Shown: positions 8,361-16,490 of the stretch, one piece after another | Numbering within the stretch: the stretch's first letter is position 1 | How the letters are laid out: every line of letters starts with the position of its first letter | Source of the DNA: Amycolatopsis sp. CA-126428 | Lineage (GTDB): Bacteria > Actinomycetota > Actinomycetes > Mycobacteriales > Pseudonocardiaceae | Assembly (NCBI RefSeq): GCF_002904335.1 | Contig: NZ_PPHF01000129.1 | Location: 1 to 64,000 of the forward strand | DNA: 64,000 nucleotides | Reading direction: 5' to 3' | Made by a program: the position numbers and the translations under genes | The notes under the pieces: generated by a model | The model's input: only the letters and a program-made list of their open reading frames with translations | Told to the model about the DNA's origin: nothing | Databases searched by the model: none

Positions 8361-10121
8361 TCATCGGGTCGCCACGAGATTCGTGTCGAAAGCGGTCAAT
8401 GCGGCGCGGACGACCCGGTCCGCGTCGACGGTCGCGCGAGATCGACCGCCGGGAGAAGTCACGTAGTGGTTGTAATAGCTGGAGCCCTCCGCCAACGGGC
8501 CGAGAACGGCGAGGGTCGGTTGTGCGGTCCCGCGCACGTCGACCGCGTGTCCGTCGCCGTCGACCTCGGCACCCAACTCGGTGGCACCGCAGAGGACCGG
8601 CCGCACCCGGCCCGCCGCGAGCAGCTGACGCAGCACGGGGTTCGCCGAAGCGCTGATCGACGGTGCCGGGGAGTACCCGCACACCACATGGTCGAGCACG
8701 GCCACGCCGGGCTCCGCGAGTGTGGTGGACTCGAGCAGCCAGCGGTCGTCCGACCAGGTCAGTGCGCTCGACGGCCCGAAACCGGGGCTCAGCACTCCCG
8801 CCCTGACCAGCGCGACGAGCTCCTCGTTGCGCTCGAGCTGAGGCCCGATGACGTTGCGGTTGACGGCAGCCGCGAACGCGCCGAAGAAGTGCGCTCTCGA
8901 ACCCTGGTCCATCCCGCGACCGTCGACCGCTCGGCGCAGCACCTCTCGCAGATCGCGGTGGACCTCGAACGCGGCCTTGAGCGGACTGCCGTCCAGCCCG
9001 AGGTGGGCCTGCACGAGGTCCTGCTCCACCTGCCGCACGAACCACTCGTGGTAGGAGCCCGCGCAGTGCAGCGCCTCGATGGGCACGTCACCGTCCCACG
9101 CCGCGAGGACCCGGTCGACGACGCGATGCGCGTCGAGGGGGTCCGGGACCATCGACTCGATCCGGTGCCGCATCTCGGCCCGCACCAGCGGGAGCACGTC
9201 GTGACGGAAGTCCAGCCTGCCGTCGGTCTTCCCGGCGCGGATCTCCTCCAGCGCCTCCCCCGTCAGGTGCCGCGGCGCGATCTGGCCGGACCGGTAGGGC
9301 CGCGGACGTGCGCGGGACGGCAGGCCGGTGCGCGTCACGAGCACGATCTTCGGCTCGTTCCCGCCGGGCAGGTAGCGCAGCCCGTCCTCGACCTGCTCGT
9401 AGCGGCCGCCGCGGCCGACGGTGAGCTCGGCGATCACGTCCATCGCGGTCAGCCCGCCGCCGAGCAGACCGACCGCGCCGGCCGCGCCGATCCGCGCCAG
9501 TTCGTCTGCCCGGTAGGGGTTTCCGGTCCAGGCGGAACGGGGCACATCCAGATCGGGGGCCGGTGGAGCAGGCGTTCCGGCGTGGCCGACGCACAGCAGC
9601 ACCGCGTCGACGTCGACAGTGGCGCCGTCGGCTGTCGCAACCCGCTCACGTCCGTCCGGTAGGTGGTGCACCGCGGTCGTGGCGCCCGCGTGCACCCGGA
9701 TCGCCAGCCACGGTGGGCAAACCTCGAGCAGCTGATCGAACGCCCAGGTCAGGTACTCACCGAGCAGCCGGCGCGGCAGGTGGTCGGCCGGCTGGACCGC
9801 CCGCACCTCACCGGTGTTCGAGGTGACCCGGACACCGCGCCGCGCCGCCCACTCGTACAGCGAGGGCCCGCGAACGCCGCCACCGGTGACCATCTGCTCG
9901 TCGACGAACGTGGTCAGCTGGGTCGCGATCGTGTTGAGCAGGTGGTGGTCCGGGCTGGTCGCGTGGATGCCGGGACCTGGTGCGCCGGGATCGATGACGT
10001 GCAGCACGATCGGCCGCCGCTGCGGGTCTCGGTGTGCGTGGAGAACGAATCGCTCGAGCACGTTCATCCCGCGCGGCCCGCAGCCGATCAGCGCGAACGC
10101 GGTTTGCTGCGGCGCGTTCAC
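8361..10121 (-). CDS. FAD/NAD(P)-binding oxidoreductase
   Basis: A 586-aa protein. The N-terminal dinucleotide fold reads FALIGCGPRGMNVLER, with a second Rossmann motif GLLGGGLTAMDVIAEL near 220. This matches the FAD-NAD(P)-binding group PF13454, distantly related to ornithine/lysine N-monooxygenases. The substrate is unknown. GTG 10121 overlaps the stop of the shrunken sbnB (GTGA), and its own stop overlaps a possible sulfotransferase start (ATGA). Its tight coupling to an SbnB relative that lacks a cofactor domain raises the possibility that this enzyme supplies the missing redox step. N-hydroxylation is the other obvious idea. Confidence 0.75.
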   Translation of the reverse strand: MNAPQQTAFALIGCGPRGMNVLERFVLHAHRDPQRRPIVLHVIDPGAPGPGIHATSPDHHLLNTIATQLTTFVDEQMVTGGGVRGPSLYEWAARRGVRVTSNTGEVRAVQPADHLPRRLLGEYLTWAFDQLLEVCPPWLAIRVHAGATTAVHHLPDGRERVATADGATVDVDAVLLCVGHAGTPAPPAPDLDVPRSAWTGNPYRADELARIGAAGAVGLLGGGLTAMDVIAELTVGRGGRYEQVEDGLRYLPGGNEPKIVLVTRTGLPSRARPRPYRSGQIAPRHLTGEALEEIRAGKTDGRLDFRHDVLPLVRAEMRHRIESMVPDPLDAHRVVDRVLAAWDGDVPIEALHCAGSYHEWFVRQVEQDLVQAHLGLDGSPLKAAFEVHRDLREVLRRAVDGRGMDQGSRAHFFGAFAAAVNRNVIGPQLERNEELVALVRAGVLSPGFGPSSALTWSDDRWLLESTTLAEPGVAVLDHVVCGYSPAPSISASANPVLRQLLAAGRVRPVLCGATELGAEVDGDGHAVDVRGTAQPTLAVLGPLAEGSSYYNHYVTSPGGRSRATVDADRVVRAALTAFDTNLVATR

Positions 10122-10576
10122 CAGCGAATCTCCTCACCGACGAAGTTCTCCACCACGATCGCCGTGCCGGCTTCCCGCGCCTTTTCCAGCACGAACGCGC
10201 CGACCGCTATGTCGAGTACGCCGAGCCCGAAGGGCGAGAAGCTCGTGGGTTTGCCCGGGTGCAGCTCGACTTCACCGCGCAGCACGGCACCGATGGTGCC
10301 GTCGATGAGCGCCGCCGATGCCGCCGTGCGCGCGGCGCTGATGCCCGCGGCCTCAAGGCACGCGACCGGGCGGCCGGTCGCGTAGTCGTTGAGCAGCAGC
10401 ACGGCCGATGCGCGCGGCTTACCCGCGGAAACGTCGTCCGGGAAGCCGGCGATCCACTTCACGCCGATCTTGCCGACGCTGCCGCCGAGGTAGCCGGGCA
10501 GCGCGACGCTGGTGCGAGACGTCCGCAGGACCTTGTCGGCCACGGCACCGGCCGCCGAATCCGTCCCCGCACCCAC
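10118..10576 (-). CDS. shrunken SbnB/ornithine cyclodeaminase-like protein lacking its Rossmann domain
   Basis: A 152-aa frame from GTG 10576. Residues about 33-92 match the N-terminal catalytic/dimerisation part of SbnB (VALPGYLGG, IGVKWIAGFPDDV, RASAVLLLNDYATGRPVACLEA, ISAARTAASA). The text then jumps in frame to the C-terminal part (IGAVLRGEVELHPG, SFSPFGLGVLDIAVGAFV). The intervening NAD-binding region of about 150-170 residues, and some N-terminal residues, are absent; the family is usually about 330-350 aa. The frame stays open and GTGA-couples to the FAD gene. NAD-dependent SbnB chemistry is unlikely. It may be a remnant or a repurposed small protein. Confidence 0.65.
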   Translation of the reverse strand: MGAGTDSAAGAVADKVLRTSRTSVALPGYLGGSVGKIGVKWIAGFPDDVSAGKPRASAVLLLNDYATGRPVACLEAAGISAARTAASAALIDGTIGAVLRGEVELHPGKPTSFSPFGLGVLDIAVGAFVLEKAREAGTAIVVENFVGEEIRW

Positions 10577-10629
10577 GCTGAACCCCCACTCCCCCGGCAG
10601 AGCCGAACGACCCCCGCCGAGGTTTCCCA

Positions 10630-10673
10630 CAGTGGTCCAAGCCGTCGACAATCGGTCGACAATCCGTCGACAG
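10630..10673 (-). promoter_or_regulatory. triple SARP-type direct repeat and weak -10 upstream of the shrunken sbnB operon
   Basis: GTCGACA occurs at 10645, 10656 and 10667, exactly 11 bp apart (read TGTCGAC on the coding strand). This is the phasing of SARP heptamer sites. Nine bases beyond the last box on the minus strand is CACTGT (10635-10630), a weak -10 at the same spacing as in the sigma-factor promoter. The boxes lie about 70 bp before GTG 10576. Confidence 0.7.
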
Positions 10674-10803
10674 TCCGGGTATCGGCGGCGATCACCGAGG
10701 GAAACCGTCGCACACCAAGCGATTCCGCGGATATCGGCCGATTGCGTCGTCGATGCGGTGGGGCGAGCAGGGCGCGGATGCGGGGAACGTCCGGACGGCT
10801 CAC

Positions 10804-12042
10804 TCAGGCCGTGGCGGCGATCGCCGCCGTGTTCCGGGCCTGCCTGCGCCCGACGGTGATGAGCCCCGTCGCACCGGCCAGCAGCACCACCGCGCTCACC
10901 GGCCAGAACCAGATCCGGCCGGTGCTCGAGCCGTCCAGCAGCAGGCCGGACAGCAGGCCCGCCAGTACCGCGCCGACGCCCCAGGACATGGTCATGTAGC
11001 CCAGGTAGACGCCGGTCGCCCCGTCGGGAGCCAGCTCGGACGCGACGACGTCCGCCGCCACGATCAGCGCGAGCTCGCCGAGGGTGACCACCAGCATCCC
11101 GGCGTAGAACCAGGGCGTGCCCGTCGGCAGGCAGAGCAGGCAACCGGCGGACATCACCAGCGACCCGCCGCCGAGCAGGACCAGCCGCCGGGACATCGCC
11201 CAGCCTTCCGTCAGCCGGCCCGCCACGTGGCCGAGCGCGACGACCACCAGAGCGTTCAACGAGTTGATCAATCCCACGTCGAGGTACTGCAGCCTGCGGT
11301 ATTCGGCCTCCAGCGGCACCGCCGAGACGAACAGGGACACGCCGAACCACATCGGGACCGTCATCACGCAGTGCCCCACGAAAAGCTTGTTGCGCAATGG
11401 TTGGGCGAACGCCGTCCACAGGGTGACCCGGCGGGTGGGCGTATTCCGGTCGACTCCGCGGTAACGGAGGAGTGCACCGGCGGCCGCGCCGAGATAGGCC
11501 ACCGCGGACAGCACGAGCACCAGGCGAGGTGCCCCGCCGGTGCTGACCACCCCGGCTGCCAGCGGTCCGATCAGCGCGCCGACCTGTGTCGCGACGTAAA
11601 AGCCGGCGAAGGATCGCGCGCTGCTGCCGTCGTCCTTCGACACCTGGGCCAGGACGACCCGGCCGGCGGAGTTGTACGCGGCCCCACCTGCCCCGTCGAT
11701 GACCAAGGCCACGAGCCAGGCTCCGAAGGTGATCGACGACGCCAGCAGCGCGTAGCCGGCGGCCTCCGCCACCAGGCCGAGCACCAGCACGCGCTCAGCC
11801 CCACGCCGGTCGCAGATCACGCCGACGGGCAAGGCGAGGCAGCGCCGGAAGACCGCGTGCACGGCCACCAGAGTGCCCACCTCGATCGGGCTCATCGCGC
11901 CCGCCCGCAGCGCGACCACGCCCAGCAGCGGGATCGTGAGGTAGTACCCCAGGCTGGTCACGACCCTGGTGACGCCGATGAAGCGCTTCGTCGAACGCAC
12001 GCGCGTGGACCGCCCTTCCGAACACGGGCTCGGACGGCCCAC
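10804..12042 (-). CDS. MFS transporter
   Basis: A 412-aa polytopic protein with about 12 hydrophobic segments. The Major Facilitator loop after TM2 is VGVICDRRGAERVL, and charged FAQPLRNKL/RLTEGWAMSRR linkers mark the two halves. It is 29 bp downstream of the second ATP-grasp gene and probably shares its transcript. It is the second exporter of the left block, so the pathway may have two exporters or one exporter and one resistance pump. The start at GTG 12042 has no strong ribosome site; a downstream start would shorten only the hydrophilic N-terminus. Confidence 0.82.
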   Translation of the reverse strand: MGRPSPCSEGRSTRVRSTKRFIGVTRVVTSLGYYLTIPLLGVVALRAGAMSPIEVGTLVAVHAVFRRCLALPVGVICDRRGAERVLVLGLVAEAAGYALLASSITFGAWLVALVIDGAGGAAYNSAGRVVLAQVSKDDGSSARSFAGFYVATQVGALIGPLAAGVVSTGGAPRLVLVLSAVAYLGAAAGALLRYRGVDRNTPTRRVTLWTAFAQPLRNKLFVGHCVMTVPMWFGVSLFVSAVPLEAEYRRLQYLDVGLINSLNALVVVALGHVAGRLTEGWAMSRRLVLLGGGSLVMSAGCLLCLPTGTPWFYAGMLVVTLGELALIVAADVVASELAPDGATGVYLGYMTMSWGVGAVLAGLLSGLLLDGSSTGRIWFWPVSAVVLLAGATGLITVGRRQARNTAAIAATA

Positions 12043-12071
12043 GGGATCGCCGGGGCCGTCCGAGGTCTGGG

Positions 12072-13334
12072 TCAGGCGGTCTCGAGCCGAATGGTCTTGA
12101 CGAGCCGGTCGAACACGTCGCCGAGGCCGGACACCGTGTCCGCGGTGAAGACGACGTGACCGTGGGCCTGCCCGGCGTCCGGCGGGACGTCGACCTCGTC
12201 GCCGACGGAGCGGTACAGGGCAAGCTCCCGCACGTGGGGGTCGCCGTTCGCCTCGTCCACCCCGTGGATGGCCTTGATCCGCCCGGCCTTCCCCGCGAAG
12301 AACAGGTAGAAGCCGGTCGGGGTCGGCTCCGGCTTCGCGGTGAGATCAGGCTGCTCGCCCAGTGCCAGGTCCAGCAGGCCCGCCACCATGTCCACCCCGG
12401 TGCTCAGCAGCAGCGACTGGTAGACCGGGCCGCCGCCCAGCCGGGCGGCGGTCTCCAGGATCATCGGCTCCGCGCCGTCCTGGATGCGGAATTCGGTGTG
12501 CGTGGCGCCTGTGCGGATGTCCACCGCCCGGTGCGCGGCTGCGGTGATCTCCCGGACCCGGGCCTCGACCTCGACCGGAAGCCGGCTCGGCGTGGTGTAG
12601 CAGACCTCTTCGAAGTACGGGCCGTTCATCGGGAGCGGCTTGTCGTGGACGGCCACCACGTGCGTTTCGCCGCCGACGACGAGGGACTCGACGCTGATCT
12701 CGGAGCCGGGCAGGTAGGCCTCCAGCAAGATCGCGCCCCCGTACTCCGCCAGCGCCGATTCGTAGAGCGGGTCGTAGCCGAAGGCGTCCCACGCCCGCCG
12801 CTTGATCGGTTCGAAGTGCTGGGCCAGTTGCCCGTCGTCGTCGACCCGGCGCACGTACATGCTCCCGCCGCCGATCAACGGCTTCATGACCAGCGGGTAA
12901 CCGATGCGCCGCGCCGTGGTCCTCGCCTCGTCCACGGTCCTGGCCAGGCCGAACGCCGGCTGGGGCACGCCCCCGGCCGCGAACGCTTCGCGCATCGCGT
13001 ACTTGTCCCGCGCGACCCGCGCGGTTCGCTCACCGACGAACGGCAACCCGAGGTCCGCGGCCACCGCGGCCGCGGCCGGCACGCTGTGCTCCACGAACGT
13101 CACCACGGCGCGGGCCGGTTCCGGTTCGTCTTCGAGCAATGCACGTGCGGCGGCGACGGTCGTCGCGATGTCCGACGTGTCGGCGGCGACCACGCGGTCG
13201 GCGAACTCCGTCTCCCAGGTGGGGTTCTCCATGATCAGGATCAGCCGTTCGCCGCGCTGCTTCGCGTACCTCGCCGCACGGCCGAGATGCCTGCGCCGGC
13301 TGGCGTTCGACGTGTGCAGGATCAAGATGCTCAT
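12072..13334 (-). CDS. ATP-grasp ligase (second copy)
   Basis: A 420-aa protein. ATP-grasp elements in order: DKYAMREAFAAGGVPQPAF, YPLVMKPLIGGGSMYV (ATP lysine strand), PGSEISVESLVVGG, then the metal-binding PMILETAARLGGGPVY. It is only distantly similar to the ATP-grasp at 0.84-2.12 kb, so it probably has different substrates. ATG 13334 has GGGGAG upstream; the longer frame to 13511 only runs through the palindromic intergenic region. It is divergent from the HxG oxygenase gene. In the beta-ethynylserine pathway an ATP-grasp ligase partners a radical halogenase, which makes this pairing notable. Confidence 0.85.
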   Translation of the reverse strand: MSILILHTSNASRRRHLGRAARYAKQRGERLILIMENPTWETEFADRVVAADTSDIATTVAAARALLEDEPEPARAVVTFVEHSVPAAAAVAADLGLPFVGERTARVARDKYAMREAFAAGGVPQPAFGLARTVDEARTTARRIGYPLVMKPLIGGGSMYVRRVDDDGQLAQHFEPIKRRAWDAFGYDPLYESALAEYGGAILLEAYLPGSEISVESLVVGGETHVVAVHDKPLPMNGPYFEEVCYTTPSRLPVEVEARVREITAAAHRAVDIRTGATHTEFRIQDGAEPMILETAARLGGGPVYQSLLLSTGVDMVAGLLDLALGEQPDLTAKPEPTPTGFYLFFAGKAGRIKAIHGVDEANGDPHVRELALYRSVGDEVDVPPDAGQAHGHVVFTADTVSGLGDVFDRLVKTIRLETA

Positions 13335-13378
13335 ACGTCCGTGCTCCCCTCGGATGGTCGGGACCAGGTCCCGTTGCC

Positions 13379-13468
13379 CACTCTTCAAGAGGACGCGGGC
13401 CCCCTCAGCTGATACCCGGCGCCGTGTATCAGGCGAGGCAGCCGAAATCCTCTTGATGGTGAAGAGTG
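13379..13468. repeat. 90-bp imperfect palindrome between divergent genes
   Basis: The outer arms CACTCTTCA..AGAGGA (13379-13393) and TCCTCTTGA..AGAGTG (13448-13468) are inverted copies, one with a 6-bp insertion. The centre is CTGATAC (13409-13415), CGGCGCCG, GTATCAG (13426-13432). In the region between the arms most bases also pair across the dyad. It fills the gap between the ATP-grasp and HxG-enzyme genes, so it is a likely shared operator or a cruciform-forming element. Confidence 0.65.
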
Positions 13469-13500
13469 CGTTCGACAGGCCTCGCGATGGGAGACGCAGA

Positions 13501-14409
13501 GTGCTCGACAAGCAATTTCACCTGGACCAGACTCAGGTTGAAGAATTCAGGGAGAGAGGCTTCGCCGTATTGAGGGGGTTCTACAGCGAAGATTTCACGA
13601 ACTACCTGCAGCACACCATGGGGAAAATTCTCGAACGACCCACCGACAAGTACCAAAGCGGGTTCAACAGGTTGGCGTTCGACATGTACGACGGGGACGA
13701 GAAACTCATCTCCCTGCTGACGTGCGAAGAATTCAGGACTTCGATGAGCCGCCTGACCGGGCGCGGCATGTTCTTCGCGCAGGCACTTTCGTTCGAGTTG
13801 CGGAAGCTGAAGGACAAGGGCTTCCCCTGGCACATCGGGACGCAGAGCTTCGGCTACCAGCGCGCGGACGACTACGGCTGCACCATCTGGGCGCCGCTGG
13901 CGCCGATCGACTCGGCAGGGCAGCGAGGCGGGATGGCCTACGTCCCCAAGAACGTGATCTCCGGCAACTTCATGTACTCCGACGTGGATCCCGCATCGTT
14001 CCGCCTCCTGAAGGAGCATGTCGACGCCAAAGACGACATCACACTCGAAGAGTTCGTCCAGCTCAGGGACGGCCCGCTCAACGATCCGGCGATGAAGCGG
14101 CTACTGGACTACTTCTCCGTGGAAGACGACTTCGAGATCGGCGACGCCCTGATCTTCGACAAGAACGTCATCCACCGGAGCGTCCTGCTGGAGGACGGCC
14201 CCATCGACACCCGGATGGCGTTCGTCATGCGCTTCTTCGACAGCGAGAGCACCTACGACAGGAACCGGGCGCACGACCTCGAGGTTCCCAGAACGCATTT
14301 CTCCTACGCCGGGCCGACGGCCTTCCATCTGGAGGTTGCCGACGAAGACGGCGCGCTCCTCTCCGGCAGTCCGATATTCGCCGGACAGGACTACCGGTCG
14401 TTGCAGTAA
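13501..14409 (+). CDS. Fe(II)/2-oxoglutarate enzyme with halogenase-type HxG motif
   Basis: A 302-aa PhyH-fold protein. The first metal motif reads H111-I112-G113 (in PWHIGTQSFGYQ), where hydroxylases carry HxD/E. The distal His is H225 (DKNVIHRS), followed by a candidate 2OG-binding Arg at about 238. Loss of the carboxylate ligand is the hallmark of Fe/2OG radical halogenases (SyrB2 HxA; BesD and WelO5 HxG), because chloride takes that site. Length and motif context fit the BesD-like group acting on free amino acids, but a hydroxylase with altered ligands is possible. GTG 13501 with GGGAG upstream is preferred; ATG 13456 lies inside the palindrome. Confidence 0.65.
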   Translation: MLDKQFHLDQTQVEEFRERGFAVLRGFYSEDFTNYLQHTMGKILERPTDKYQSGFNRLAFDMYDGDEKLISLLTCEEFRTSMSRLTGRGMFFAQALSFELRKLKDKGFPWHIGTQSFGYQRADDYGCTIWAPLAPIDSAGQRGGMAYVPKNVISGNFMYSDVDPASFRLLKEHVDAKDDITLEEFVQLRDGPLNDPAMKRLLDYFSVEDDFEIGDALIFDKNVIHRSVLLEDGPIDTRMAFVMRFFDSESTYDRNRAHDLEVPRTHFSYAGPTAFHLEVADEDGALLSGSPIFAGQDYRSLQ

Positions 14410-14422
14410 TCGCCGGAACCGC

Positions 14423-14459
14423 CCGATCCAGCTGAACAATGGCCGTTCGGCTGGATCGG
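14423..14459 (+). terminator. stem-loop after the HxG enzyme gene
   Basis: CCGATCCAGC (14423-14432) pairs with GCTGGATCGG (14450-14459), and inner GAAC pairs with GTTC across a short loop. It starts 14 bp after TAA 14409 and lies before the antiporter gene. There is no U-tract. Confidence 0.65.
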
Positions 14460-14500
14460 TGAACGGTCCCCTCAAGCCGCACTCAGGAGTCGAACGACCC

Positions 14501-15895
14501 ATGAAGGAATCCGGCTACCTGCGGCGCGGTGCGCCACCGCGCACCCTCGCAGCCATCGTCGTGATCTTGACGCTGATCACCATCGGCATGGTTCACGCCG
14601 TTCCCGCGGTCGGGAAACTGGGAAAGCTCGGGGACGGCGGCTGGTCCCGCATCGTCGGCTTCCTCGTCGCGATCGCAGTGATCGTCGCGGCCGGCCGCGT
14701 GGGAGGCTGGGTCGCAGCCGGCGGCCGCCAACCCCGGGTGGTCGGCGAGATGGCGGCAGGAATCCTCCTCGGCCCCGCGCTGCTCGGCCAGTTCGCGCCG
14801 GAGGTGCAGAGCGCGTTGTTCCCCGCCGACCTGATACCGCACCTCAGCCTGGTTGCCCAGCTGGCGATCATCTGCTTCGTGTTCCTGCTCGGCGCCGATC
14901 TCCCGCTGGAACTCCTGCGTGGCTCGGGTCGCCGGGTGACCGCGCTGGCGGCCGGCATGGTGGGCGTACCGCTCGCCTGCGGGCTCCTGCTCGGCGCGGG
15001 CCTGGCCGGAACGTATCGTCCGGCCGGGGTGGGTCTCCTGCCGTTCGTGCTGTTCATCGGCACTTCGATGAGCGTCACCGCATTCCCGGTCCTGGTCCGG
15101 ATCCTCGCCGAACGCGACCTGACCAGGACGAGGATCGGCACCCTCGGCCTGGCCACCGCCGGCTCGGGGGACGCCGTCTCGTGGTGCCTGCTTGTCGTCG
15201 TCGTCGCGACGGCCCGCGGTGATTCGGCGGCTGCGGCCATCCCGACCGCCGCGCTGCTCGTCGCGTTCGCCGCGGTGACCTTGATCGTCCTTCGCCCAGC
15301 ACTCCGTCATTTCCTGGCCATGGCCGGGAAGAACACCGCACTGCGCCGGTGCTCGACCGCGGTCGTCCTGCTCAGTGCCGTGTCCGGCGCCTACATCACC
15401 GACTGGATCGGCGTTCACGTGATCTTCGGGGCGTTCCTGATCGGCCTGGCCATGCCGCGTGACAACAGGACGGCACAGAACCTCGGCCGCACCGTCGAAC
15501 GCGGAGTCAACGTCGTGCTTCCCCTGTTCTTCGCGGTGATCGGATTCAGCCTGCAGGTCGCTCTCCTGCGGGACCCGCGGGATATCCTGATGTGCGTACT
15601 GCTCATCGTCACGGCCATCGTGAGCAAACTGGGAGCGACGACGCTGGTCGCCCGGCTGACGAAACTGACCTGGCGGGAGTCCGCCGGACTCGGCGTCATG
15701 GTCAACTGCCGGGGCCTGACCGAGCTCGTGGTGGTTTCCGCGGGGCTGTCCCTGGGCATCATCGGACCCGGCCTGTTCGCGGCGTTCGTGGCGATGACCC
15801 TGGTGACGACGATCATGACCGGGCCACTGCTCCGGCGGCTCAAGCTCGACAAGGCGGAACCGGACGCGGGTGTGCCGGTGGGTAAGGCCGTTTAG
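14501..15895 (+). CDS. CPA2-type Na+/H+ (K+/H+) antiporter
   Basis: A 464-aa integral membrane protein with about 12-13 hydrophobic helices. Family signatures include VVGEMAAGILLGPALLGQ near the start, SMSVTAFPVLVRILAERDL, TAGSGDAVSW and a later GLTELVVVSAGLSLGII. These match the monovalent cation:proton antiporter-2 group. It exchanges cations for protons at the cell membrane. Such genes are sometimes found at cluster edges, where they may aid pH or ion homeostasis or act with efflux. ATG 14501 follows CAGGAG. Its stop overlaps the end of the convergent sigma-factor gene by 4 bp. Confidence 0.88.
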   Translation: MKESGYLRRGAPPRTLAAIVVILTLITIGMVHAVPAVGKLGKLGDGGWSRIVGFLVAIAVIVAAGRVGGWVAAGGRQPRVVGEMAAGILLGPALLGQFAPEVQSALFPADLIPHLSLVAQLAIICFVFLLGADLPLELLRGSGRRVTALAAGMVGVPLACGLLLGAGLAGTYRPAGVGLLPFVLFIGTSMSVTAFPVLVRILAERDLTRTRIGTLGLATAGSGDAVSWCLLVVVVATARGDSAAAAIPTAALLVAFAAVTLIVLRPALRHFLAMAGKNTALRRCSTAVVLLSAVSGAYITDWIGVHVIFGAFLIGLAMPRDNRTAQNLGRTVERGVNVVLPLFFAVIGFSLQVALLRDPRDILMCVLLIVTAIVSKLGATTLVARLTKLTWRESAGLGVMVNCRGLTELVVVSAGLSLGIIGPGLFAAFVAMTLVTTIMTGPLLRRLKLDKAEPDAGVPVGKAV

Positions 15896-16482
15896 GAGAC
15901 CATCGCCAGATCGAGCCCACGTTCCTCGATCATGGCCCGGAGCCGATGAAGGGCACGCGTGCGCGTCGGACCGATGCTGCCGAGGGGAATGCCGAGGGCT
16001 TCAGTGATTTCCGAATACGACCGTGGGACGCCGATGTACAACGCGTGGATCAGAGTCCGCCAGCGCGGCGGCAGTTCCTCGACGAGGGCGCGGATCGCCC
16101 GCGCGGTGTCGGCATCGATCACCCGGTCTTCGAGGCTGCCGACCGGATCGGCGGAATCGCCTGCCGGTTCGGCACTGTCCGCCAGGTGCGTGGCCCGCCC
16201 GGAAATCCGCAGGCATTCCCGGCGTGCCGTGGTCTTCAGCCAGCCACCCAGGCGTTCGGAGTTTTCGATGCGGCCGCAGTTCTCGATCAACCTCAGCCAC
16301 GTCAGCTGGACCGCGTCACCGGCGTCGGCGGGTTGCAGCCGGAAGGACCGTGCGGTGGCCCACAGGAGACCGCCGTAACTCCGGACGATCTCCTCCCATG
16401 CCGCAGAATCCCCGGCACGGGCCGCGCGGAGCAGGTCCGCCGTTCCGGCCGCGGATCCGGCCTGTGCCGATGGCTCATCCAT
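15892..16482 (-). CDS. ECF-type RNA polymerase sigma factor
   Basis: A 196-aa protein. Region 2 lies at about 15-85 (DLLRAARAGDSAAWEEIVRSYG, then DAVQLTWLRLIENCGRI and LGGWLKTTARREC). A Ser/Asp-rich linker follows, then region 4 at about 130-185 (RALVEELPPRWRTLI, YSEITEALGIPLGSIGPTRTRALHRLR). No anti-sigma gene lies beside it. Its promoter holds the same triple 11-bp GTCGACA boxes as the shrunken sbnB operon. The putative -10 (GATAGT) lies only 8 bp before ATG, suggesting a leaderless transcript. It probably passes the SARP signal to further promoters. Confidence 0.88.
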   Translation of the reverse strand: MDEPSAQAGSAAGTADLLRAARAGDSAAWEEIVRSYGGLLWATARSFRLQPADAGDAVQLTWLRLIENCGRIENSERLGGWLKTTARRECLRISGRATHLADSAEPAGDSADPVGSLEDRVIDADTARAIRALVEELPPRWRTLIHALYIGVPRSYSEITEALGIPLGSIGPTRTRALHRLRAMIEERGLDLAMVS

Positions 16483-16490
16483 ACGTTCGG

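Noticed and set aside
840..16482. monobactam biosynthesis as a firm assignment for the left block
   Set aside because: Diaminopropionate-type and sulfonation genes fit the idea, but no NRPS with a ring-closing TE or beta-lactam synthetase lies in the block and the SbnB homologue is defective.
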